NCBI GenBank assembly: GCA_964638035.1
Contig: CAZWXD010000015.1
Span: 14,445-78,444 of the forward strand
Direction of reading: 5' to 3'
Length of the DNA stretch: 64,000 nt
From: JAGGAG01 sp964638035
GTDB taxonomy: Bacteria > Gemmatimonadota > Gemmatimonadetes > Gemmatimonadales > GWC2-71-9
The notes under the pieces were generated by a model. The model was given only the letters and a program-made list of their open reading frames with translations, did not search any database and had not been told where the DNA came from. The position numbers and the translations under genes were made by a program. This document shows positions 42,456 to 50,779 of this stretch, piece after piece. Position 1 is the stretch's first letter; each line of letters begins with the position of its first letter.

Positions 42456-43804
42456 CAGTGGTGTCCCGTGTGGGCCGCGCGGCGGCGGGGCATGGGGATG
42501 AACTCCTTGATCTCCTGGATCGCCACGATGGGCAGGTTCTTGGCGAACAGGAGGAACCACATCAGGAACCAGCCGAACGACCCGACCAGGATCCCCCAGT
42601 CGGCCCAGGTCGGCGTCATGTTGTCCCAGGCATACGGGACGTAGTCGTTGGCCAGCGAGTTGATGATGACATACCGCTCGAACCACATCCCGATGTTGAT
42701 GAAGATCGAGATGACGAAGAGCGCCGTCAGGTTGGTGCGCACCTTCCGGAACCAGAGGAGCTGTGACACGAAGGCATTGCAGATGATCATCGCCCACCCG
42801 CCCCACCACATCGGGCCGAACGCGCGCCGGAAGAAGGTCGTCTGCTCGAAGGTGTTCCCGCTGTACCACGCGACGAAGTACTCCATGCCGTAGGCGTAGA
42901 ACAGGATGCTGCCGGTCAGGAGCGTCAGCTTCGACAGGTTGTCGAAATGGTAGTCGGTGATCATGTGCTCCAGGTGCAGGTGCTTCCGGAGCGGGATGAG
43001 CAGGGTGAACACCATGCCGACGCCGGAGTAGATGGCGCCGGCCACGAAGTACGGGGCGAAGATGGTGCCGTGCCAGCCGGGGATCAGCGACACCGCGAAG
43101 TCCCAGGACACGACCGAGTGCACCGAGAGCACGAGGGGGGTGGCCAGTGCCGCGAGGTAGAGGTACGCGCGCGAGTAGTGGCGCCACTGGTTGTCGGTGC
43201 CCCGCCAGTTCACCGAGAGCGTGGTGTAGAGCTTCTTGCGCCAGCCGGTGGCCTTGTCGCGCACCGCCGCCACGTCGGGGATGAGCCCGAAGATGAGGAA
43301 GCAGGTGGAGACGGTGAGGTAGGTGGAGATCGCGAAGACGTCCCACACCAGGGGCGACTTGAAGTTGGGCCAGAGGTAGCGCTGGTTGGGGTACGGCAGC
43401 AGCCAGTAGAACACCCACTGGCGCCCGATGTGGATGATCGGGAAGAGGCCCGCCGTCATGACCGCGAACACGGTCATGGCCTCGGTGGTGCGGTACACCG
43501 CCGTGCGCCAGGGCGAGCGGAAGAGGAAGAGGATCGCCGAGATCAGCGTGCCGGCGTGGCCGATGCCGACCCAGAACACGAAGTTGGTGATGTACACCGC
43601 CCAGAAGATCGGCGGCTGGTAGCCCGCGAGCCCCAGGCCGTCCCGCAGGAGCAGCGTGAAGGTGACGGCACCCACCAGGAACATCGCGACGGCGAACGCC
43701 AGCATCGCGAGGTAGCCCTTCGAGGGCGGCGAGAGCGTGCCGATGATGTCACGGGTGACGTCGGCATGGGTCTGGGTCGGGGCCGGCTGCGCAATCGCGG
43801 TCAT
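42455..43804 (-). CDS. actC: Alternative Complex III quinol-binding subunit ActC (NrfD-like)
   Basis: A 449-aa NrfD/PsrC-type membrane protein with about ten helices (IGHAGTLISAILFLFRSPWRTAVYRTTEAMTVFAV, HSVVSWDFAVSLIPGWHGTIFAPYFVAGAI, HLEHMITDYHFDNLSKL). It interacts with the iron-sulfur part of ActB and is the proposed quinol site. No cofactor of its own. Its ATG lies immediately after the actB stop (TAG at 43807-43805). Confidence 0.94.
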   Translation of the reverse strand: MTAIAQPAPTQTHADVTRDIIGTLSPPSKGYLAMLAFAVAMFLVGAVTFTLLLRDGLGLAGYQPPIFWAVYITNFVFWVGIGHAGTLISAILFLFRSPWRTAVYRTTEAMTVFAVMTAGLFPIIHIGRQWVFYWLLPYPNQRYLWPNFKSPLVWDVFAISTYLTVSTCFLIFGLIPDVAAVRDKATGWRKKLYTTLSVNWRGTDNQWRHYSRAYLYLAALATPLVLSVHSVVSWDFAVSLIPGWHGTIFAPYFVAGAIYSGVGMVFTLLIPLRKHLHLEHMITDYHFDNLSKLTLLTGSILFYAYGMEYFVAWYSGNTFEQTTFFRRAFGPMWWGGWAMIICNAFVSQLLWFRKVRTNLTALFVISIFINIGMWFERYVIINSLANDYVPYAWDNMTPTWADWGILVGSFGWFLMWFLLFAKNLPIVAIQEIKEFIPMPRRRAAHTGHH

Positions 43805-46783
43805 CTAGTGCTCCTCCGCCGCCGGCGCATGGGCCGCGGGCTCCCGCTGCAGGACCTTGGCCAGGTAGGTGATGGCCGGCCGCACGTTGATGTCCTCGAG
43901 GATGTGGTACCCCCGATGGTCGCCACTCCGCTCCACCACGGCGCTCCCCGGGTCGTGGAGGTCGCCGAAGGTGATGGCGCCGGACCCGCAGGCCTGCTGG
44001 CAGGCGGTCCGCACGTCACCATCCCGGAGCTCGCGATCCTCCAGCCGGGCCCGGTGCTCGGTGTTCCGGATGCGCTGCACGCAGAAGGTGCACTTCTCCA
44101 TGACCCCGCGCGCCCGCACCACGACCTCGGGGTTGAGCTGCAGGTTGAGCGGCTCGACGAACACCTTCTTCGAGTAGTGCAGCCAGTTGAAGTAGCGCAC
44201 CTTGTAGGGGCAGTTGTTGGCGCAGTACCGGGTGCCCACGCAGCGGTTGTACACCTGGCCGTTGAGCCCGTCCGGGGTGTGGTACGCCGCATACACGGGG
44301 CACACCGTCTCGCAGGGCGCGTTGTCGCAGTGCTGGCACAGCATGGGGACGAACCGCGCCTCGACCGGCTCCCCGTCCGTGCCCCCCTCCCAGTACCGCT
44401 CCACCCGCATCCAGGTCATCTCGCGCCCGCGGAGGATCTCGTGCTCACCCACCCACGGGATGTTGTTCTCGGCGTAGCACGCCGTGATGCAGGCCGAGCA
44501 CCCGGTGCAGCGCGACAGGTCCACCGCCATGCCCCACATGGCATGCTCGCCCTTGTAGTCGCCCAGCCGCCGCCCCTGCCCGTCCTCGCGGCCCACGGTC
44601 TCCTCGCGCCAGCCCTGGATCGCCTCCAGCTCGCGCGGCGTGTTGATCTCATGCGGCGGATGCCCGGCGGCCCGGGCCGACTGCAGGAGCGTCATGCCCT
44701 GGAGGGCGTGCGCTACCGGCATCGCCTGGGCAATGCCGCGCCCGAGCTGCCGGGTGTGGCCCTCGGACTTGGCCACCTTCTGGTACTCGCGGGTGCGCTC
44801 GACCTGCACCTTCACCGAGGCGTACTGCAGGAAGGTGCCGGTGGTGGGGCCGAGGAGGTCGAGGTAGTTCACCCCGCGACCCTTCGCATAGTCGCCGAGC
44901 TCGGTGTGGCCCAGGCCCAGTGGCATCGCCACCACCCCGGGCTTGAGGCCGGGATAGATGTAGGCGGGCGCGGACACGCTGCCGTGCGCCGACGTCAGCT
45001 TGACCACCTCGCCCTCGCGCACGTTGAGCTGGGCGGCGGTGTCAGGGTGCATCTCCACCCACGATTGCCAGCTGATCTTCGTGACCGGGTCGGGCACCTC
45101 GGCCAGCCAGGGCCGGTTGGCGCCGCTCCCATCACTGTAGTGCGAGCTGGCGTAGGGCAGGAGCGTGAACTCACCGGGCCCCTCGAAGGCCGGGACCGCC
45201 GGGTTGACCGACGCGTTGGCGACGGACACGACGTAGGACGGCGCCTCCGCGTACTCACCACCCCGCTGCAGGGCATCACGCCAGGCGGCCTCGCCGCCAC
45301 CGCGCGCCTGCCACACCGTGCGAACGTGCTCCTCCCAGCTGGCGGCGTTGAACTTCGCCAGCGGGCCGCCAACCTTCTGCGCCACCTTGAGGAGGACATC
45401 CCCGGTGGCCATGGTGTTGAACACCGGCGTCATCACCGGCTGCATCAGGCCCCAGACGCCCGCGCGGGGATTCAGGTCATCCCAGCGCTCCAGCGCATGG
45501 TGGCCCGGCAGGAGCAGGTCGCACTGCGCCGCCGTCTCGTCGAAGTAGAGGGTCGTCGAGACCTTGAAGGGCACCTTGGCCAGGGCCTCGACGAAGCGGT
45601 TCTGCTGCGGCAGGGTGTAGGCCGGGTTCGACTCATGCACCAGGAGGACCTGGATGTCGCCCCGTCCCATGGCCCCGGCCAGCTGGATGACCGCCCCAAG
45701 GCCGTCGCCGTGGTCAAGGTCGGCGCCGAACCGGACCGTCCGGCCGATGTTGCCGGCCGCCTGGTTGAGCAGGTTCACCGCGGCGCAGAGCTCCACGGCG
45801 TTGGCATACTGGGCGCCGATGCCGCCGGCCACTGCCAGGCCAGGCGACGCCGCCGCGAACTCCTTCGCGATGCGGACCAGCACCTCGGCGGGGACGCCGG
45901 ACGCCGCCGCCGCCGACTCGATGGTGGCTGCAGCGTTGCCGGTCGGGGCGATGGCGTTGGCCAGGGCGAGCGCCACCAGCGCCTCGGAGCCGGGGTTCAC
46001 CGCATGCCAGTCGTCGGCGTTCAGGCCGGTGAGCGAGGCGCGAGGACCGAAGTAGACGAACCGGGCCGGCTGGCGCCCCGGGCTGAACCCGTGCGCCTCG
46101 GCAAAGCCCCGCTCGTACTCGGCCGACGAACCCCAGGTCTCGAGAAAGTCCGCGCCAAACGAGATGATGTACTTCGCCTGGCTGAAGTCGCAGGCAGGAA
46201 CCTCGTCGCGCCCGAAGACCCGCTGGTTGGCCTCGCGCACCGGCTCCAGGTCGAACGGACGGTACCGCACCACCCGGCCACCCTGCGCCGCCATGACGTC
46301 ACCCAGGAAGGTGTCGAACGTCCCCCGGCCGGCCCCCGAGAGAGCGGCCACCCTTCCACCCGCCGCCCCGAGCTTCGTGGCGAGCAGCGCGACGGCGTCA
46401 TCCCACGAGATGTCCTTCCAGGCGCCTGCCTCCTTCACCATCGGCCCCTTCACCCGGCCCGGGTTGTACAGGCCCTGCAGGGCTGCCTGGCCCCGGGAGC
46501 AGAGGGCGCCGCGGTTCACCGGGTGTTCCGGGTTCCCGTCGAGCTTGATGGCCCGTCCCTCGCGCGTCTTCACGTGCACGCCGCAACCCGCGCTGCACTC
46601 GGTGCAGGTGCTGGCGTAGTACGTGGGAATGCCCGGCACCTGGTCCTCGGACTGCACCAGGTAGGGGATCAGCTTCTCCACTCGCTCCGTGCTGCAACCG
46701 GACAGCGCCGCGGCACCGGCACTGGTCGTGCCGAGCACCGTGAGGAACCGGCGGCGGGAGACGGGCGAGGTTTCGTCGGACAT
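43805..46783 (-). CDS. actB: Alternative Complex III iron-sulfur subunit ActB
   Basis: A 992-aa exported protein that fuses a molybdopterin-oxidoreductase-like domain and a four-cluster ferredoxin domain. Tat signal SRRRFLTVLGTTSAGAAALSGC. The N-terminal cluster motif is C-x2-C-x3-C (TCTECSAGCGVHVKTREGRA) with a fourth Cys in GALCSRGQ. C-terminal clusters: CTGCSACITACYAEN, CQHCDNAPCETVCPVYA, CVGTRYCANNCPYKVRYFNW, CTFCVQRI with CQQACGSGAI. In ACIII the first domain lacks a molybdenum cofactor and is structural. A 158-base gap holding an octamer array separates it from actA upstream. Confidence 0.95.
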   Translation of the reverse strand: MSDETSPVSRRRFLTVLGTTSAGAAALSGCSTERVEKLIPYLVQSEDQVPGIPTYYASTCTECSAGCGVHVKTREGRAIKLDGNPEHPVNRGALCSRGQAALQGLYNPGRVKGPMVKEAGAWKDISWDDAVALLATKLGAAGGRVAALSGAGRGTFDTFLGDVMAAQGGRVVRYRPFDLEPVREANQRVFGRDEVPACDFSQAKYIISFGADFLETWGSSAEYERGFAEAHGFSPGRQPARFVYFGPRASLTGLNADDWHAVNPGSEALVALALANAIAPTGNAAATIESAAAASGVPAEVLVRIAKEFAAASPGLAVAGGIGAQYANAVELCAAVNLLNQAAGNIGRTVRFGADLDHGDGLGAVIQLAGAMGRGDIQVLLVHESNPAYTLPQQNRFVEALAKVPFKVSTTLYFDETAAQCDLLLPGHHALERWDDLNPRAGVWGLMQPVMTPVFNTMATGDVLLKVAQKVGGPLAKFNAASWEEHVRTVWQARGGGEAAWRDALQRGGEYAEAPSYVVSVANASVNPAVPAFEGPGEFTLLPYASSHYSDGSGANRPWLAEVPDPVTKISWQSWVEMHPDTAAQLNVREGEVVKLTSAHGSVSAPAYIYPGLKPGVVAMPLGLGHTELGDYAKGRGVNYLDLLGPTTGTFLQYASVKVQVERTREYQKVAKSEGHTRQLGRGIAQAMPVAHALQGMTLLQSARAAGHPPHEINTPRELEAIQGWREETVGREDGQGRRLGDYKGEHAMWGMAVDLSRCTGCSACITACYAENNIPWVGEHEILRGREMTWMRVERYWEGGTDGEPVEARFVPMLCQHCDNAPCETVCPVYAAYHTPDGLNGQVYNRCVGTRYCANNCPYKVRYFNWLHYSKKVFVEPLNLQLNPEVVVRARGVMEKCTFCVQRIRNTEHRARLEDRELRDGDVRTACQQACGSGAITFGDLHDPGSAVVERSGDHRGYHILEDINVRPAITYLAKVLQREPAAHAPAAEEH

Positions 46784-46800
46784 GTGGGACTCCGAGTTCA

Positions 46801-46942
46801 GGACGTCAAGGCGTCAAGGCGTCAAGGCGTCAAGGCGTCAAGGCGTCAAGGCGTCAAGGCGTCACGATACTGGGTTCTCGTACGGACGCAAACCGCGCCC
46901 CCTCTTCGCCCTGACGTCCTGACGTCCTGACGTCCTGACGCC
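46801..46942. repeat. octamer arrays in the actA-actB gap
   Basis: GGACGTCA followed by seven AGGCGTCA units (46801-46864), a 46-base unique core, then CTGACGTC three times and CTGACGCC (46911-46942) in inverted orientation. The last base overlaps the actA stop codon. In the act transcript the two arrays could pair into a long imperfect stem between actA and actB. Confidence 0.8.
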
Positions 46943-47532
46943 TAGTGATGGCAGATCGTGCAATCGCGCTTGACGCCACGGGCGAGGTGGCAGTTGATGC
47001 ACCACCCCATGTTGTTGACGTTGTTGACCTTGAACACCTGGGGCATGCGGGCCACGTCGCCGTGACAGGCGGCGCAGGCGGTCGGGCCCATCGCCTTCAC
47101 GTGGTTCTGGTGCGGGAAGTGAACGTGGCGGGCAACGAAGTGCACCCGGACCCACTCGATCGGCGCCTTCTTGCCCCACGCGTCCCGCACCTTGCGGATC
47201 TCGTTCTGGTTGGCACTGTCCGAGCCGCTCACCACCAGGTGGCACCCCATGCAGGTCTGCATCGAGGGGACGCCGGGCTCGGTGGAGACGGAGGCGGAGT
47301 AATGGCAGTATTGGCAGGAGATCTGGTACTGACCGGCGTGGATGTCGTGCCGGAAGAAGACCGGTTGGCGTGGGCCGGGCAACGTCGCCGTATCGCCGGC
47401 AGCGAGGACCACGCTGGTGGGCGGCTTGGGAGGGCCGGCCTGCTGGGCACTCGAGGGACGGTCAAGGACAACGGCGAGCGTCACGACCGCGGCACCCGCT
47501 CCGATGGCCAACCACGCCGACTTCCGCATCAT
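46942..47532 (-). CDS. actA: Alternative Complex III pentaheme cytochrome c, ActA
   Basis: A 196-aa periplasmic, membrane-anchored multiheme cytochrome. An N-terminal helix (SAWLAIGAGAAVVTLAVVL) is followed by five CxxCH sites: CQYCH, CMGCH, CAACH, CINCH and CTICH. FFRHDIHAGQYQISCQYCH and HFPHQNHVKAMGPTACAACH are typical ActA segments that supply extra axial His. Start is ATG 47532 (MMRKSAW) with GGTGGAA upstream. First gene of the act operon, with a Crp/Fnr-type box 66 bases before the start. Confidence 0.93.
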   Translation of the reverse strand: MMRKSAWLAIGAGAAVVTLAVVLDRPSSAQQAGPPKPPTSVVLAAGDTATLPGPRQPVFFRHDIHAGQYQISCQYCHYSASVSTEPGVPSMQTCMGCHLVVSGSDSANQNEIRKVRDAWGKKAPIEWVRVHFVARHVHFPHQNHVKAMGPTACAACHGDVARMPQVFKVNNVNNMGWCINCHLARGVKRDCTICHH

Positions 47533-47597
47533 TCGATTCCACCGAACGTAGGGAGAACCGGCCACGCCCCAAGGGGCATGGCGGGGACACATCAGCT

Positions 47598-47613
47598 TGT
47601 GATTTTCTTCACT
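47598..47613. promoter_or_regulatory. Crp/Fnr-type box upstream of actA
   Basis: TGTGA-TTTTCT-TCACT (plus strand). On the minus strand it reads GTGAAG-AAAA-TCACAAG, matching the cupredoxin-side site GTGAAG-CGCT-TCACAAG at all 13 non-spacer positions. Position fits an activator site. Confidence 0.6.
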
Positions 47614-47738
47614 TGGCCCGGCCCGGAAAATCTCGGCCAGCGGGGCGTAAAGTACAGTCCGGTCACGCGATTACACAACTCCGGCCGCCCGGTCCTGCAG
47701 GCAGGGGCCCGGCAGCAAGGGCTTGATTTCCCGTAGAA

Positions 47739-48521
47739 CTACGTATCCCCGCCCGGGCCCCCGGATCCCTCCCGGAGCATGCCCTGGCGACGGAGGTAAT
47801 GCCGGACCTCGATGCCCATCGCCCGCAGGAGCTTTGCCTCCCGCTGGTCGAGCCCCGCGCGGAAGACAACTTCCCGGAAGGAGCGAAGGACGTTGTCGCG
47901 CTGCCGGGTCTTGAAGAACTCGATGGCGTCGAGTGTGCGCTCCCAGTCGGCGAAGAGCAGCTCCTGTTCCTCCATGGTCACCGCCGGGGCCTGCCGCCGC
48001 GGGCGCTTGAAGGGTTGCCGGTTGCCACCCTGGGCCACCCAGAGTTCGTACGCCATCACGGCAATCGCCTGCGCCAGGTTGAGCGAGGTGTAGCTCGGGT
48101 CGGTGGCGATGGTGATCAGCGTCTGGCAGGCGTCCAGTTCATCATTGGTGAGCCCGTGGGCCTCCCGTCCCGCCACCAGGGCCACCCGCCCCTCGCTTGC
48201 GTGCGACAGCAGGTCATCGGCCGCGTCCCGGGGCCGCAGGATCCGCCGCTTCGCTGCCCGTTCCCGGCCGGTCAGCACGCCCGCGTAGACGCAGTCGGCC
48301 AGCGCAGCGGCCAGGGTGTCGAAGGTGCGGATGCGGCTGATGAACTCCCCGGTATTGTGCGCCACGCCCTCGATGCGGTAGGCATCGAGTTCCACTTCCG
48401 GTTGCACCACGCGCATCTCGGGGATGCCGAAGTTGCGGCAGATCCGCACCGCCGAACCCACATTGACGATGTCCTGCGGGGCGACGAGGACGAGGGTGAC
48501 ACGGGTCAATGGGGACGTCAT
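47739..48521 (-). CDS. trmJ: TrmJ-like tRNA 2'-O-methyltransferase (SPOUT)
   Basis: A 260-aa SpoU/TrmH-class methyltransferase, closest in style to TrmJ, which 2'-O-methylates position 32 of tRNAs. Motif 1 is DIVNVGSAVRICRNFG, motif 2 VALVAGREAHGLTNDEL, motif 3 DPSYTSLNLAQAIAVMAYEL. The knotted SAM-binding core is therefore intact, and the C-terminal extension (EEQELLFADWERTLDAIEFFK) matches TrmJ proteins. Its start (ATGACGTC) lies in an octamer repeat that also encodes the last codons of the upstream dehydrogenase. Confidence 0.9.
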   Translation of the reverse strand: MTSPLTRVTLVLVAPQDIVNVGSAVRICRNFGIPEMRVVQPEVELDAYRIEGVAHNTGEFISRIRTFDTLAAALADCVYAGVLTGRERAAKRRILRPRDAADDLLSHASEGRVALVAGREAHGLTNDELDACQTLITIATDPSYTSLNLAQAIAVMAYELWVAQGGNRQPFKRPRRQAPAVTMEEQELLFADWERTLDAIEFFKTRQRDNVLRSFREVVFRAGLDQREAKLLRAMGIEVRHYLRRQGMLREGSGGPGGDT

Positions 48522-48544
48522 GGCGCCTTGACGTCATGACGCCT
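48513..48544. repeat. four octamers at the dehydrogenase/trmJ junction
   Basis: GGACGTCA, TGGCGCCT, TGACGTCA and TGACGCCT in tandem, in the same 8-bp family as the arrays near 39.9 and 46.8 kb. They span the 4-base overlap of the two genes and encode the C-terminal RRHDVKAP of the dehydrogenase and the first codons of trmJ. Confidence 0.55.
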
Positions 48545-49444
48545 GATCTCCACCCCCGCCTCCTGCTCCAGCAGGCGGATCGCCTCCAGGTAGTCCGCGC
48601 TTTCGCCCAGGACCTCGCGGGCCCCACCGAACAGGTGCCAGGCCTCACGGGTGAGGTCGGCAGGCACGCCCTGCTGGTCCATGAGTCCCACCGCGATGCC
48701 CACGTCCTTGTGCAGCAACGCCAGCCGGAAGGTGTTGGGAAAGAGGCCGGTGAGCACCCGGTCGGGGATGAGGGACTCGCTGACGAACGACCGCCCGCTC
48801 GACGTATTGAGGACCTCGAGGGCCGCCGTCGCCGGGATGCCCGCCTTCACCAGCGCCGCCAGTCCCTCACCCACGGCCAGGATGTTCACCGCCAGCAGGG
48901 CATTGTTGACCGCCTTCATGGCGTGCCCGGTGCCGACCGGCCCCATGTGCACGATGCGCGAACCGAAGGCCGCGAGCACGGGACGCACACGTGCCAGCAA
49001 CGCAGCATCGCCGCCCACCATGACCGTCAGCGTGCCCGCCTCCGCGCCGCTGGTCCCGCCACTCACCGGGGCGTCGAGGAAGCCGGCGCCGCCCGCCTCC
49101 ACCTTGCCGGCAATGCGCACACTGGTACCGGGATCGCCCGAGGTGCAATCCACCAGCACGGCGCCGGGCGCAAGCCCCGCCAGGACCCCGTCAGGGCCGC
49201 CGAGGAGCTTCTCGACCTCGGCCGACGTGGGGAGGCAGGTGATCACGACACCGGCGCCAGCAACCGCCTGGGCCGGCGACGCCGCCGCACTGGCGCCTGC
49301 GGCCGGGGCAAGGGCCTCGGCCACACTGCGGGTCCTGTTCCACACCGTCAGCGGGAACTCACGAGCGATTCGGGCGGCCATGGGCCGCCCGATCGCTCCG
49401 AGGCCGAGGAAGGCGACCTGCTCAGTCGTCGCCGGCATCATCAC
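48518..49444 (-). CDS. 3-hydroxyisobutyrate-dehydrogenase-like NAD(P)-dependent reductase
   Basis: A 308-aa beta-hydroxyacid dehydrogenase. Rossmann motif FLGLGAIGRPMA, the substrate-binding DAPVSGGTSGAEAGTLTVMVGG and catalytic Lys in GTGHAMKAVNNALLAVN are all present, giving a cytosolic oxidoreductase of hydroxyisobutyrate, glyoxylate or succinic-semialdehyde type; the specific substrate is not deducible. Three consecutive ATGs (49444, 49441, 49438) are possible starts. It overlaps ferritin by 23 bases and trmJ by 4. Confidence 0.88.
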   Translation of the reverse strand: MMMPATTEQVAFLGLGAIGRPMAARIAREFPLTVWNRTRSVAEALAPAAGASAAASPAQAVAGAGVVITCLPTSAEVEKLLGGPDGVLAGLAPGAVLVDCTSGDPGTSVRIAGKVEAGGAGFLDAPVSGGTSGAEAGTLTVMVGGDAALLARVRPVLAAFGSRIVHMGPVGTGHAMKAVNNALLAVNILAVGEGLAALVKAGIPATAALEVLNTSSGRSFVSESLIPDRVLTGLFPNTFRLALLHKDVGIAVGLMDQQGVPADLTREAWHLFGGAREVLGESADYLEAIRLLEQEAGVEIRRHDVKAP

Positions 49445-49934
49445 CTTTCCCGCGGCCGCCGAGCTCGCGGTCGAGCAGGAGGAGGGCTGGCCCGTCGTTC
49501 CCCACGATCTTGAGCTGCTCCACGATCAGCTCGGCGGTCTTCTCCTCCTCCACCTGCTCATTCACGAACCAGTCGAGGAAGACCCGGGCCGGGTAGTCCT
49601 TGAGGTCGAGCGAGAGGGCGTAGAGGTCGTGGATGCTCTTCGTCACCGCGCGCTCATGCCCCAGCGCCTGCTCGAACACCGAGAGCGGTGACTCGAACGC
49701 GACAGGTGGCTGCTGGATCCCCGGCATCTTCACCGTGCCACCCCGGTCCAGGATGTGGTCGAAGATCTTCATCCCGTGCACGTGCTCCTCCCCCGCCTGG
49801 GCCCGCATCCACGCCGCGAGCCCCGGCAGGTTGTGCGACTCGAAGTGGGCGGACATCGAGAGGTAGACGAACGAGGAGTACAGCTCGTTCCGGATCTGTT
49901 CGTTGAGCGCGTCCTGCATGCGTTGGCTGATCAT
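49422..49934 (-). CDS. ftnA: non-heme ferritin
   Basis: A 170-aa ferritin that stores iron in a 24-subunit cage and oxidises Fe(II). Ferroxidase residues E17, E50 and H53 are in place (NEQIRNELYSSFVYLSM and AGEEHVHGMKIFDHI), and the second half of the four-helix bundle carries VNEQVEEEKTAELIVEQL. No heme-binding Met of bacterioferritin at the expected position, so FtnA type. ATG 49934. Overlap with the dehydrogenase gene suggests co-translation. Divergent from the ABC transporter, 68 bases apart. Confidence 0.93.
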   Translation of the reverse strand: MISQRMQDALNEQIRNELYSSFVYLSMSAHFESHNLPGLAAWMRAQAGEEHVHGMKIFDHILDRGGTVKMPGIQQPPVAFESPLSVFEQALGHERAVTKSIHDLYALSLDLKDYPARVFLDWFVNEQVEEEKTAELIVEQLKIVGNDGPALLLLDRELGGRGKGDDAGDD

Positions 49935-50002
49935 GGGGCCCCGGCAGGTGGTGTGTGGTGTCGGGCGGCGCGGCCGCCTTCCCGAATATAGGTTCCCGAA
50001 CC

Positions 50003-50779
50003 ATGTCCCACACCGTCCGCCGCCTGCTCCCCGCGCTGCTTGGGGCCACGCTCGTGCTGTTCATCATCGGACCGCTGGTGCGGCTCCTCCTGGCGGCGAC
50101 GCCCGCCGGCCTGGCGGAGGCGCTGCGCGATGCCGAGGTGCAGGGCGCGATCGCCCTGACGGTGGGCTGTGCCACGGTCGCCACGCTGCTCGCCGCCCTG
50201 CTGGGCGGGCCGCTGGGTTACCTGCTGGCTCGCCATCGCTTCCCGGGTCGCCGCCTGCTGCAGGGGCTGGTGGACCTCCCCGTCGTGATTCCCCATCCGG
50301 TGGTGGGCATCGCCCTCATCCTCTTCCTGGGCCGGCACTCCGCCGTGGGCGGCGCGCTGGCACGGGTGGGGCTCGAGTTCGTGAGCCACGTGCCCGGCAT
50401 CGTTGCCGCCATGCTGTTCGTCTCGGCCCCCATCCTGGTGAGCGGCGCCCGCGAGGCCTTCGCCGCCGTGGATCCCAAGCTCGAGCAGGTGGCGCGTTCG
50501 CTGGGCGACACGCACTGGCAGGCCTTCCGCCGGGTCACCCTTCCGCTCTCGGGCCGTGGCATCCTCGCGGCGGCCATCCTGTCGTGGGCCCGCGCGGTGA
50601 GCGAGTTCGGGTCCATCGTCATCCTCACGTACAACCCCAAGGTCGCCAGCGTCCTCATCTTCGATCGCTTCACCGCGTTCGGGCTCCCGGCCGCGATCCC
50701 GGTGGCCGTGCTGCTCCTCCTCGTGGCGCTTGTCGTCTTCGTGGCCGTGCGGCTGGTCGAGCCGGATGGTGCGCCGTGA
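50003..50779 (+). CDS. ABC transporter permease, molybdate/tungstate-type
   Basis: A 258-aa inner-membrane permease with about six helices. The binding-protein-dependent EAA loop is FVSAPILVSGAREAFAAVDPKLEQVARSLGDTHWQAFRRVTLPLSGRGI. The LPVVIPHPVVGIALILFLG and SWARAVSEFGSIVILTYNPKVASVLIF segments resemble WtpB/ModB permeases. It overlaps its ATPase by four bases (GTGA). No substrate-binding protein is encoded next to it; the gene before is ferritin on the other strand and the gene after the ATPase is an unrelated propeller. Confidence 0.85.
   Translation: MSHTVRRLLPALLGATLVLFIIGPLVRLLLAATPAGLAEALRDAEVQGAIALTVGCATVATLLAALLGGPLGYLLARHRFPGRRLLQGLVDLPVVIPHPVVGIALILFLGRHSAVGGALARVGLEFVSHVPGIVAAMLFVSAPILVSGAREAFAAVDPKLEQVARSLGDTHWQAFRRVTLPLSGRGILAAAILSWARAVSEFGSIVILTYNPKVASVLIFDRFTAFGLPAAIPVAVLLLLVALVVFVAVRLVEPDGAP

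Noticed and set aside
43805..46783. ActB considered as a functional molybdopterin oxidoreductase
   Set aside because: Although the N-terminal half belongs to that superfamily, the fused ferredoxin half and the actA-F context identify Alternative Complex III, where the cofactor is absent.
42947..46930. Very long antisense open frame (about 1300 codons) opposite actB and actC
   Set aside because: It is Arg/His/Gly/Val-rich antisense sequence caused by strong GC bias at third positions of the act genes. It has no domain signature and ends in translated octamer repeats. The act proteins on the minus strand have full motif sets.
46801..46942. Octamer array considered as a CRISPR array
   Set aside because: Units are 8 bp and contiguous, with no unique spacers and no cas genes in the window. 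It is a tandem/inverted repeat.
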